Below, piece after piece: positions 9,618 to 16,163 of a stretch of DNA of 44,364 nt. Under the pieces are notes generated by a model that worked only from the letters and a program-made list of their open reading frames with translations, had not been told where the DNA came from and did not search any database. The stretch is from B4-G1 sp964393895 (GTDB taxonomy: Bacteria; Chloroflexota; Anaerolineae; B4-G1): the NCBI GenBank assembly GCA_964393895.1, contig CAYMWP010000020.1:1-44364 (forward strand), in the 5' to 3' direction. Position numbers and translations under genes: made by a program. Position 1 is the first letter of the stretch. Each line of letters starts with the position of its first letter.

Positions 9618-10733
9618 ATGGATGTTCGACAGGCTGTTTCTCGAGGGGAGACCATTTTGGTCGTGGATGATAATCGGGCCAACCTGCAATTATTATCCCG
9701 TCTATTGACCCGTCATGGCTACAGAGTTCAAACTGTGGGAAGTGGGGCACAGGCGCTAGAGGCTGTGCGGACCGTCCTCCCTGACTTGATCCTGCTCGAC
9801 ATCATGATGCCGGATATGAATGGTTACCAGGTCTGCGAGCGTCTGAAGACGGATGAGCGAACCCGCGATATTCCCATCCTCTTTATCAGCGCGCTGGATG
9901 CGACGGAGGACAAGGTCAACGCCTTTGCCGCTGGCGGCGTGGACTATATTCCCAAGCCATTTCAGGCGGCCGAGGTCATAGCCCGTGTGCGGGCGCATTT
10001 GGGCCTGCGGGCGCTGCAGAGGGACCTGCAACGGGAGATCGTCGAGCGCGACGAGTTGATCGCAGAGTTGGACGCCTTTGCCCACACCGTGGCCCACGAT
10101 CTCAAATCTCCGCTGACCTCTATCATCGGCTACGCTCAGGTGTTGGAGCACTCGCACACGACTCTATCGGACGAGGAGCTGCGCCGCTACCTGGGGATGA
10201 TCTCGCAGCGGGGGCGCGATATGGACAATATCATTGAAGAATTGCTCCTGCTGGCCGGCGTGCGCCAGATGGAGGAGGTGGAGATGAGCTCTCTCGATAT
10301 GGCCGCCGTCGTAGCCAAAGCCCAACGCCGCTTGAGCGACATGATCGCGGAATGCCAGGCCGAGATCATCCTGCCCGACACCTGGCCTGTGGCGATCGGC
10401 TATGGCCCGTGGATCGAGGAGGTGTGGGTCAACTATATCAGTAACGCCATCAAATACGGGGGACGCCCTCCGCGCGTGCAGTTGGGCGCGACGGAGCAAC
10501 CGGAGGATGGATCGGTCCGTTTTTGGGTGCGCGATAACGGGGCCGGCCTTTCGTCCGATGAGCAGGGGCGATTGTTTACTCCCTTCACGCGGCTCTCTCA
10601 AGCGAGGGCCAAAGGATACGGACTGGGACTCTCAATCGTGCGTCGCATCGTGGAGAAACTCGGCCGACAGGTGGGAGTTGAGGGAAACGAGGGAGAGGGA
10701 AGCACTTTTTTCTTCACACTGCCGGCCAGATAA
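9618..10733 (+). CDS. Receiver-domain histidine kinase (REC-HisKA-HATPase)
   Basis: A 371-aa soluble protein. The N-terminal receiver (residues 12-130) has Asp 61 in LLDIMMPDMNG, a VVDDN pocket and PKPF. A short coiled coil (135-155) leads to HisKA with His 160 (VAHDLKSPLTS), then HATPase with N box YISNAIKYGG, DNGAGL and GYGLGLSIVRR. This receiver-first layout fits a protein that takes phosphate from the upstream Hpt and tunes its own kinase activity. AGGAG lies 8 nt before ATG 9618. It is separated from the hybrid kinase by a 191-bp repeat-bearing gap, so co-transcription is likely but not certain. Confidence 0.92.
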   Translation: MDVRQAVSRGETILVVDDNRANLQLLSRLLTRHGYRVQTVGSGAQALEAVRTVLPDLILLDIMMPDMNGYQVCERLKTDERTRDIPILFISALDATEDKVNAFAAGGVDYIPKPFQAAEVIARVRAHLGLRALQRDLQREIVERDELIAELDAFAHTVAHDLKSPLTSIIGYAQVLEHSHTTLSDEELRRYLGMISQRGRDMDNIIEELLLLAGVRQMEEVEMSSLDMAAVVAKAQRRLSDMIAECQAEIILPDTWPVAIGYGPWIEEVWVNYISNAIKYGGRPPRVQLGATEQPEDGSVRFWVRDNGAGLSSDEQGRLFTPFTRLSQARAKGYGLGLSIVRRIVEKLGRQVGVEGNEGEGSTFFFTLPAR

Positions 10734-10811
10734 GGGAATCGCCGGATACCCGTTTCGAGCTGTACTTGACAAATCTGTGTGGAACCAAAACAGGCTTGCG
10801 ACTGCGCAGGC

Positions 10812-10836
10812 GCCCGGCACTTACCAAGCGCCGGGC
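10812..10836. terminator. Bidirectional terminator-like hairpin
   Basis: GCCCGGC (10812-10818) pairs with GCCGGGC (10830-10836) across an 11-nt loop, in the gap between convergent genes. There is no clear T tract on either side. Confidence 0.4.
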
Positions 10837-10853
10837 ACCTCGAAAATGTCCCT

Positions 10854-11120
10854 CTATGGGTTCTGTTCCAGCCAGCGATAGGCCAGGTAGCCCGAGAGTG
10901 CGCCAAAGATCAGGTTTTGCGCCGGCCACACACAACACCACACACCCATAGTGGTGATGGTCAGCGTCAGGCCGATGATCCAATCCAGCAACCAATAACC
11001 GAGCAGTAGCAAAATACCCATCGCTGGCCGGCCGGCATAGATCCAGCCAATTCCCAAAAAGCCAAAGAATCCACCGGCGACCTCGAGCAACAACGCTACG
11101 AAGGGGTCTCGTCCGCGCAT
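10854..11120 (-). CDS. Small membrane protein, TM2-like
   Basis: An 88-aa protein starting MRGRDPFVALLLEV with two or three hydrophobic helices. A Gly-rich first helix (GFFGFLGIGWIYAG) resembles the TM2 domain found in many small bacterial membrane proteins. The second and third helices contain WLLDWIIGL and VWCCVW. The ATG shares one base with the stop of the upstream gene (TAATG), so translation is coupled. AGGAGG lies 10 nt upstream. The longer open frame reaching to 11567 is an artefact: its first 149 residues are out of frame with the real upstream gene. Function unknown. Confidence 0.8.
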   Translation of the reverse strand: MRGRDPFVALLLEVAGGFFGFLGIGWIYAGRPAMGILLLLGYWLLDWIIGLTLTITTMGVWCCVWPAQNLIFGALSGYLAYRWLEQNP

Positions 11121-11653
11121 TATGCCTGCACCTCCTGTTCCAATCGTTCTCCGATCAACCAATAGTAGAAATTGTTTCCCTGGTACACCTGGTAGGCTGC
11201 GTACAGTCCATAGCCGAGCCAGGCCAGCGGCGCGCCAACCAGCACCAACACCATCAACAGCGTCAGCAGTAGCGCAAACGGCATCAGCAAGAACCCAACC
11301 AGCGCCGCCGCGAGCCAGGAGCTGATGTTCCAGGCCACAGTCACCCACACGCCCAGCGCCGCCGTCGCGACGACGTAAATCAGCAGCCCTGCTAGCTGGT
11401 AGGTAAAAGCTTGCAACGCTTGGAAGGCGACAAAGCGGGATTTCTCCCGGTAGCCAAAGTACATCGCCAGGGGTACGGCCAACCCGACCGGCGCGCCAAT
11501 GCCGCCGGCTGCCCCCAGTACCAGGGTCAGCAGGACGCTCGCGTGCGCCAGCGCTGCCGTCGTCCATTCATCCGCAGGGACTCGCACTGTCTCATCGCTG
11601 CTCTCTGCTATGTCGTCCTCTCTCATTTCTCGAACATCCTCTGATCCTTGCAT
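11120..11653 (-). CDS. DUF4870-like membrane protein
   Basis: A 177-aa protein with a short acidic N-terminus, then about four hydrophobic helices. The conserved-looking stretch FGYREKSRFVAFQALQA resembles the DUF4870/tetratricopeptide-less 'Tic20-like' families, in which this loop is diagnostic. ATG 11653 (MQGSEDVREM) is chosen over the 11830 start because the longer version would overlap the divergent promoter at 11715-11742. The Shine-Dalgarno for 11653 is supplied by a heptanucleotide repeat, CAGGAGG on the - strand. An alternative start at MREDD is possible. Operon partner of the TM2-like gene. Confidence 0.78.
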   Translation of the reverse strand: MQGSEDVREMREDDIAESSDETVRVPADEWTTAALAHASVLLTLVLGAAGGIGAPVGLAVPLAMYFGYREKSRFVAFQALQAFTYQLAGLLIYVVATAALGVWVTVAWNISSWLAAALVGFLLMPFALLLTLLMVLVLVGAPLAWLGYGLYAAYQVYQGNNFYYWLIGERLEQEVQA

Positions 11654-11685
11654 CCTGCCTCCTGCCTCCTGCCTCCTTTTTCCTA
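11651..11685. repeat. Heptanucleotide repeat overlapping a ribosome binding site
   Basis: Five 7-bp units in register, core CCTCCTG on the + strand (CATCCTG, two CCTCCTG, CCTCCTT, TTTCCTA). On the - strand each unit reads CAGGAGG, a near-perfect Shine-Dalgarno, and the array ends at the ATG of the DUF4870-like gene. Confidence 0.8.
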
Positions 11686-11714
11686 CCTCACAATACGTAG
11701 AGTGCGCCCTGGGG

Positions 11715-11742
11715 TTGCACCTGCACTCCACTATGCTATAAT
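11715..11742 (+). promoter_or_regulatory. Promoter of the 11751-15491 operon, near-leaderless
   Basis: TTGCAC (11715-11720), a 16-nt spacer and TATAAT (11737-11742) preceded by TGC, an extended -10. The expected transcription start (about 11749) is only about 2 nt before the ATG at 11751, so the first gene would be translated from an almost leaderless message. Confidence 0.7.
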
Positions 11743-11750
11743 GTGCCGCG

Positions 11751-11948
11751 ATGATAACCAAACGCCAACTCGGTTTCGCCGTCGTCGGGCTTGGCCTGCT
11801 CGTGGTCACTGCCACCGTCGGCGTGGACATCGTCGGTGCCGGTCAGTGGGGTGGATTTGGGCCATTGCAGCGCATAGGGATCAGCCTCAGCCTCGCGGCC
11901 CTGGTCGTGGGCTACATCCTGATCCGCCTGGGCGATCGGCCAGCCTAA
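11751..11948 (+). CDS. Tiny membrane protein (65 aa)
   Basis: Two predicted transmembrane helices, one starting LGFAVVGLGLLVVTAT and one SLAALVVGYILI, joined by a short Gly-rich loop (GAGQWGGFGP). No family recognised. It starts right after a strong promoter with no Shine-Dalgarno and ends 9 nt before the next gene. It is supported by promoter position and its two clean hydrophobic helices. Confidence 0.65.
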   Translation: MITKRQLGFAVVGLGLLVVTATVGVDIVGAGQWGGFGPLQRIGISLSLAALVVGYILIRLGDRPA

Positions 11949-11957
11949 CCAATCACA

Positions 11958-13568
11958 ATGTCTTTATCCCGCGTTTTCAAGTCTCTGGGTGCGACCCTGG
12001 CCCTGCTCGCCGTTTTGGTCTACCTCGGCTACATGATCGTGTACGTCGCCTACGCGGTGAATCTCTTCCAATGGCCCTTCGATTATGACCAGGGAGAGGG
12101 GTTCGAGTTGTACGACGCCATTCTGTACAGTCGCGGGGAATGGCCTTACCGGGATAACGGCGTTTATCCCTTTTATGCCTCCAACTACCCGCCGCTCTTC
12201 CACCTGCTCATCGTCCCGCTGCTGCCGATCTTGGGGCCGCTGCCTGTCGCCGGGAGGCTGATCTCTTGCGCTGCCACGTTCGTCACCGGCGGCGCTATCC
12301 TCGTCATCGTGCGGCGCAAGGTGGGCGGCTGGCTCATCCCCCTCGTCTCCGGGCTGGCTTACCTGGCCTCCAACTATGTCTACCAAATTGGCCCGCTGTG
12401 CCGCATGCACGTGACGATGGTGATGTTCGAGACCCTGGTCGTCGGGTTCATCGCCGAGTTCGAGCACCCCAGGCACGGCAAACGCAATCTCATACTGGGG
12501 CTACTGATGCTTCTCTGCGCCGGCTACACGAAGCAGATGGCCGTGTTCACTGTCGTGGCCGCGTTATCCTACGTCTTTTTGCGCGACGTCAAAAAGGCCA
12601 TCCTCGCCGGCGTGACGCTCGCCGCCGTGGCTGGGGTGATCTTCTGGCTGCTGAACGTCGCGACCGCTGGTCAATGGTGGATCAATATCATCCGGGCTAA
12701 CGTCAACGAGTTCGACTACCGCCAGACGATCTTCCTCTTCAAACAGTGGTTCCAACTGCACACCATCTTTATCCTGCTGGCGTTCGCATACCTGGCCTAC
12801 GAGTTGTTCTGGGATCGGCTCTCGGCTTATTCGCTGTGGTTTCTCTTTTCGCTGGGGGCCGGTGCGTTGAGCGGCAAATGGGGCGCTGGGTTCGGCTACT
12901 TTACTACCGCCATCGCCGCTGCCTGTCTCACCTCCGGCCTGGCATTAGGCCGTCTGCAAAACGCATCACGCATTACGCATTACGCATCACGTTTTACCCA
13001 TTACGCATTGCGCATTATCATTCCCCTGCTCTATCTGCTACAGGCCCCGCGCATGCTCCACCTGCCCACCTCCGGCCCGGTCTTTGGGCCGTTGGCCCGC
13101 GCGCTCGGCGTGGAGAACGATCTGGTGTACGGCACGAGCGACAATCTGGCCGAGAACCATTGCGCGGTGGTCCAGTACCACGACGTGATGGGCTACACAC
13201 AACTGGGTCACCCACTCACCGCCGACGACTATGCGGCTGGTGAAGAGATACTCGACTATGTCCGCACCGCCGCCGGCCCTGTCCTCAGCGAAGAGGCGAT
13301 GTTCAGTCTGTTGGCCGGCGAGCCGGTAGTGACCAATCCCACCCAACTCCTCAACCTCTACAACAACGACCTGCTCAATACCACCGAGATCGTCGAGCGC
13401 ATCAACCGGCAAGAGTTTGGCCTGATCATCTTTCGCGCCCAGTTCTACCCCCACCCGGTGTTGGACGCCATCGGGCAGAACTATAAGCCGGTGGAGCACG
13501 TGTGTATGAACGGTTTCTATTACCACCTCCTGTGGCCCCACCGCCAATTGGATCACTTTTCCGAGTGA
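11958..13568 (+). CDS. GT-C-like membrane glycosyltransferase, repeat-interrupted
   Basis: A 536-aa polytopic membrane protein. After the first helix comes a periplasmic loop with DYDQGEGFELYDA and PYRDNGVYPF, the acidic first-loop pattern of GT39/ArnT-type GT-C glycosyltransferases. About ten more helices follow, then a C-terminal soluble region of about 180 residues. GT-C enzymes transfer sugars from polyprenyl-phosphate donors outside the cytoplasmic membrane; donor and acceptor are unknown here. An eight-unit heptamer repeat (12961-13016) encodes about 18 extra residues between helices. Second gene of the operon. The enzymatic role is an inference from topology. Confidence 0.75.
   Translation: MSLSRVFKSLGATLALLAVLVYLGYMIVYVAYAVNLFQWPFDYDQGEGFELYDAILYSRGEWPYRDNGVYPFYASNYPPLFHLLIVPLLPILGPLPVAGRLISCAATFVTGGAILVIVRRKVGGWLIPLVSGLAYLASNYVYQIGPLCRMHVTMVMFETLVVGFIAEFEHPRHGKRNLILGLLMLLCAGYTKQMAVFTVVAALSYVFLRDVKKAILAGVTLAAVAGVIFWLLNVATAGQWWINIIRANVNEFDYRQTIFLFKQWFQLHTIFILLAFAYLAYELFWDRLSAYSLWFLFSLGAGALSGKWGAGFGYFTTAIAAACLTSGLALGRLQNASRITHYASRFTHYALRIIIPLLYLLQAPRMLHLPTSGPVFGPLARALGVENDLVYGTSDNLAENHCAVVQYHDVMGYTQLGHPLTADDYAAGEEILDYVRTAAGPVLSEEAMFSLLAGEPVVTNPTQLLNLYNNDLLNTTEIVERINRQEFGLIIFRAQFYPHPVLDAIGQNYKPVEHVCMNGFYYHLLWPHRQLDHFSE
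12961..13016. repeat. Heptanucleotide repeat inside the GT-C-like gene
   Basis: Eight 7-bp units in register with the core ACGCATT (variants ACGCATC, ACGTTTT, ACCCATT, GCGCATT). It is read in frame as a Thr/His/Tyr/Arg-rich loop (ITHYASRFTHYALRI) joining two hydrophobic helices. Confidence 0.88.
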
Positions 13569-13578
13569 GGCAAGTGAG

Positions 13579-14178
13579 ATGAATCGAACGATGCATGGTC
13601 AGGGAAACGCTCCCCCGGCGCGATTGGAGTGTCCGGGCTGCGGCAGTTCCTCATTCGCCGCTGGTCCAGACGATAGCTTGATCTGCAACTATTGCCGCGC
13701 GGCCTACGTTCTGCCTGGACGTATATGTAACGAATGTGGGGCGGTGCACGATCCCGGCGCTCGCTATTGCCCTTCCTGCGGCGCCGACCTGGTGCGCGAA
13801 TGTCCTGCTTGCGGAGCCGATAACCTGCACTCTGCGCGCCGCTGCCAGGCCTGCGGGCAAGAACTGGAAATGCTGGAGGCGCTGTTCGCGCGCGTGACGG
13901 GAGAAACTTCCGACTGGCTGCAACAGCAGCGAGACGCCGCGTCGGCCATCAAGGCCCAGCAGGAAGCGGCCTCCCAAGCCCGCCTGGCCGAGATGTGGGC
14001 CGCCGAGGAGCGCCGCCGCGCGGAATTGGCGCGGGCGCAGGCCGAGCGCGACCGGCAGCAAGGGATCATTGTCGCCCTGACCGTCGCCGTCGTCGCGGTA
14101 CTCGTCATCGCTGCCGTCATCGTCGTGGCGTTAACGACGACCAGCACTCCCGGCCCGCACTTTTACCCCCTCCGATGA
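13579..14178 (+). CDS. Zinc-ribbon protein with C-terminal membrane anchor
   Basis: A 199-aa protein. Four or more CxxC pairs (CPGCGS, CNYC, CNEC, CPSCGA, CPACGA, CQACGQ) build three zinc ribbons in the first 95 residues, of the double-zinc-ribbon (DZANK) type. A charged Ala/Glu/Arg/Gln helix (about 110-160) is probably a coiled coil. A single transmembrane helix (about 163-187) ends the protein. Its last codons overlap the start of the next gene (ATGATG). It may be an adaptor in the membrane, but its partners are unknown. Start ATG 13579 follows GAGG; ATG 13591 is possible. Confidence 0.82.
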   Translation: MNRTMHGQGNAPPARLECPGCGSSSFAAGPDDSLICNYCRAAYVLPGRICNECGAVHDPGARYCPSCGADLVRECPACGADNLHSARRCQACGQELEMLEALFARVTGETSDWLQQQRDAASAIKAQQEAASQARLAEMWAAEERRRAELARAQAERDRQQGIIVALTVAVVAVLVIAAVIVVALTTTSTPGPHFYPLR

Positions 14179-15491
14179 TGGCCCTGCTTCGTCGTCTGTG
14201 GCGCGCCGTCCCTTTGCGCCTGTTCTTCGTTTCCCTCGCCATCTATGCCCTCACCGCCGGGGCCTCGCTGAACCGCCACTCGCTGGCCCCCCACTTCGTC
14301 TACCTGGCCGAGTCCTTCCTCCACGGCCGTCTTGACCTGCTCCACGTCCCCGCCCCGCCCTACGACCTGACGCCATTCGAGGGGGGCTGGTACGTCTCGT
14401 TCCCGCCGCTGCCATCCCTGTTGATGCTGCCACTGGTCGCGCTGTGGGGCTTGGCCGTCTCCGACGTCGCCTTCAGTGTCGTGATGGGCGCTCTCAGCGT
14501 CTCGCTTTTCTACACCGTGCTGCTGCGGTTGGACGTCGGACGTTGGACATCGGACGTTGGAAATCGGACACCGGGCACCGAGATTTGGCTTTGCCTGCTG
14601 CTGGGTTTGGGGACGCCACTCTGGTACTGTGCGGCGTTGGGGTCGGTATGGTACACGGCCCACGTGGTCGCCGTCGCCTGTCTGTGCCTCTACGCGCTGG
14701 AAGCGCTGGGGAGAAACAGGCCCCTCTGGTCGGGGTTGTGGTTGGGACTGGGGTTCCTGGCCCGTCCACCTGTGCTGCTGGCCTTCCCCCTGGCCCTGGG
14801 CCTGGGCTTGCGAAACAGCGCGGTGTGGAAACAGTGCCTGCGGGAGAACGGTCGCTTCTTGCTCCTGCTTGCACTGGGGGCGGCGCCCGCATTGCTGGGA
14901 CAGGCGGCCTACAACTGGATCCGCTTTGACAACCCTCTCGAGTTCGGCTACCGCTGGATGAACAGCCCCGGCCCCCTGCTGGAACGGCAGGCGGCCTGGG
15001 GTCAATTCAGCCTTCACTTTTTGCCGGAGAATCTGTACACGCTGCTGATTCGGCCTCCGCTAGTCTCACTCTCGCCTCTCCACGTCGAGCCTGATCCGTG
15101 GGGGATGGGTTTGTTGTTCTCCTGTCCGGCGCTATTGCTGGCGCTGGAAACCGGGTTTTTGTCGCTTCGGGCGAAGCAGAAGCACCTTCTGGTTTCTGTC
15201 AGGATACGGCCGGCGCTGTGGCTCTCCGTTCTGCTCGTGCAACTGCCCTCGCTGCTCTACTTTAACACCGGCTCTTACCAATTCGGCTGTCGCTTTGCGC
15301 TGGATTGGCTGCCGTTGGGAGTGCTGCTGGTCGCGCTGGGGACGGGCCGCCGGCTGCGCTGGTGGGGCAAAACGCTCATCGTCGCCAGCGCGATGATGCA
15401 CCTCTGGGGCGTGCTGTGGATGTATCCCAATTTTAACGGTCAACCCTGGCGCATCCAGTACGTCGAAATGCTGAGACACTTGTTACCTTGA
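14175..15491 (+). CDS. Polytopic GT-C-like membrane protein, twice repeat-interrupted
   Basis: A 438-aa membrane protein beginning MMALLRRLWRAVPLRLF with roughly ten hydrophobic helices. The first loop includes HFVYLAESFLHGRLDLL and GWYVSFPPLPSLLMLP, resembling DUF2029/PMT-like GT-C transferases. Two repeats are built into the reading frame: a heptamer array at 14531-14579 and the 43-bp dispersed element at 15147-15189, the latter encoding TGFLSLRAKQKHL. Both sit in polar loops. The start is the tandem ATGATG overlapping the zinc-ribbon stop; the longer frame back to 13995 is a shadow. Last gene of the operon. The enzymatic role is unproven. Confidence 0.75.
   Translation: MMALLRRLWRAVPLRLFFVSLAIYALTAGASLNRHSLAPHFVYLAESFLHGRLDLLHVPAPPYDLTPFEGGWYVSFPPLPSLLMLPLVALWGLAVSDVAFSVVMGALSVSLFYTVLLRLDVGRWTSDVGNRTPGTEIWLCLLLGLGTPLWYCAALGSVWYTAHVVAVACLCLYALEALGRNRPLWSGLWLGLGFLARPPVLLAFPLALGLGLRNSAVWKQCLRENGRFLLLLALGAAPALLGQAAYNWIRFDNPLEFGYRWMNSPGPLLERQAAWGQFSLHFLPENLYTLLIRPPLVSLSPLHVEPDPWGMGLLFSCPALLLALETGFLSLRAKQKHLLVSVRIRPALWLSVLLVQLPSLLYFNTGSYQFGCRFALDWLPLGVLLVALGTGRRLRWWGKTLIVASAMMHLWGVLWMYPNFNGQPWRIQYVEMLRHLLP
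14531..14579. repeat. Heptanucleotide repeat inside a membrane-protein gene
   Basis: Seven 7-bp units in register with the core GGACGTT (GGACGTC, GGACATC, GGAAATC, GGACACC, GGGCACC variants). It is translated as a Trp/Asp/Arg/Gly loop (DVGRWTSDVGNRTPG). Confidence 0.85.
15147..15189. repeat. 43-bp dispersed element in frame inside a gene
   Basis: Inverted copy of 9526-9568 with about two mismatches, centred on the palindrome GCTTCGGGCGAAGC. Here it is part of a protein-coding sequence, encoding a basic loop in a membrane protein. Confidence 0.85.
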
Positions 15492-15499
15492 CCCAACGG

Positions 15500-15528
15500 T
15501 TGACGCCGCCCGACGGTGAGCTTATAAT
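15500..15528 (+). promoter_or_regulatory. Consensus sigma70-type promoter of rsmD
   Basis: TTGACG, exactly 17 nt, TATAAT. It is the closest match to consensus in the window and gives an rsmD leader of about 65 nt. A GGGGGAG precedes the start codon. Confidence 0.8.
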
Positions 15529-15599
15529 GAGAGTGTATACGATATTCCGGGGTTTAGGTCGGGTTCCATAACTGCCGGACATAGTGCTGGGGGGAGTAT

Positions 15600-16163
15600 A
15601 TGCGCGTCATCGCGGGCAAGGCCAAGGGGCGGCGACTGAAATCGGTGCCGGGAGCAGGAACGCGCCCCATCACCGACCGGGCCAAAGAGTCTCTGTTCAA
15701 CATCATTGGCAACGACATCGTCGGGTTCCGCTTCCTGGACTTGTTTGCTGGCACCGGGCAGGTCGGGATCGAGGCATTGAGCCGGGGGGCGGCGGCGACG
15801 GTCTTTGTGGAGCGGGAGAGCGTCGCCATACGCATCATCCGCGAGAACTTGGCGCACACGGGGCTGGAAGCCGGTGCGCGGGTGGTGCGGGCCGATGTGT
15901 TCGATTTGCTCGTCTCACCGGCCGGGCTGGAGGAAGCGTTTGAATACGTCTACATCGCGCCGCCCCAGTACCGGGGGTGGTGGAAAAAGACCCTCCGCTT
16001 GCTGGATAGCAACCCGGGCTGGTTGACCGACGACGGCTGGGCCATCGCCCAGATTCATCCTAGAGAATACGAGGATTTGGCGCTGGAACGCCTGTCGCTC
16101 TTCGACCGGCGCACCTATGGGAGTGTGATGTTCTGTTTCTACGCCGTGGACCAGACTCTTTGA
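15600..16163 (+). CDS. rsmD: RsmD-like 16S rRNA (guanine-N2)-methyltransferase
   Basis: A 187-aa class I SAM methyltransferase. The N-terminus MRVIAGKAKGRRL and RPITDRAKESLFNII is diagnostic for RsmD, which N2-methylates G966 of 16S rRNA. The SAM motif FLDLFAGTGQVGIEALSRGA and the acidic VFVERE follow. The catalytic motif IV, normally (D/N)PPY/F, is here IAPPQYRG: the usual acidic or amide residue is Ala and a Gln is inserted before Tyr. This may be a lineage variant. The gene has its own consensus promoter. Its stop codon abuts that of the convergent gene with no gap, so there is no room for a separate terminator. Confidence 0.9.
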   Translation: MRVIAGKAKGRRLKSVPGAGTRPITDRAKESLFNIIGNDIVGFRFLDLFAGTGQVGIEALSRGAAATVFVERESVAIRIIRENLAHTGLEAGARVVRADVFDLLVSPAGLEEAFEYVYIAPPQYRGWWKKTLRLLDSNPGWLTDDGWAIAQIHPREYEDLALERLSLFDRRTYGSVMFCFYAVDQTL

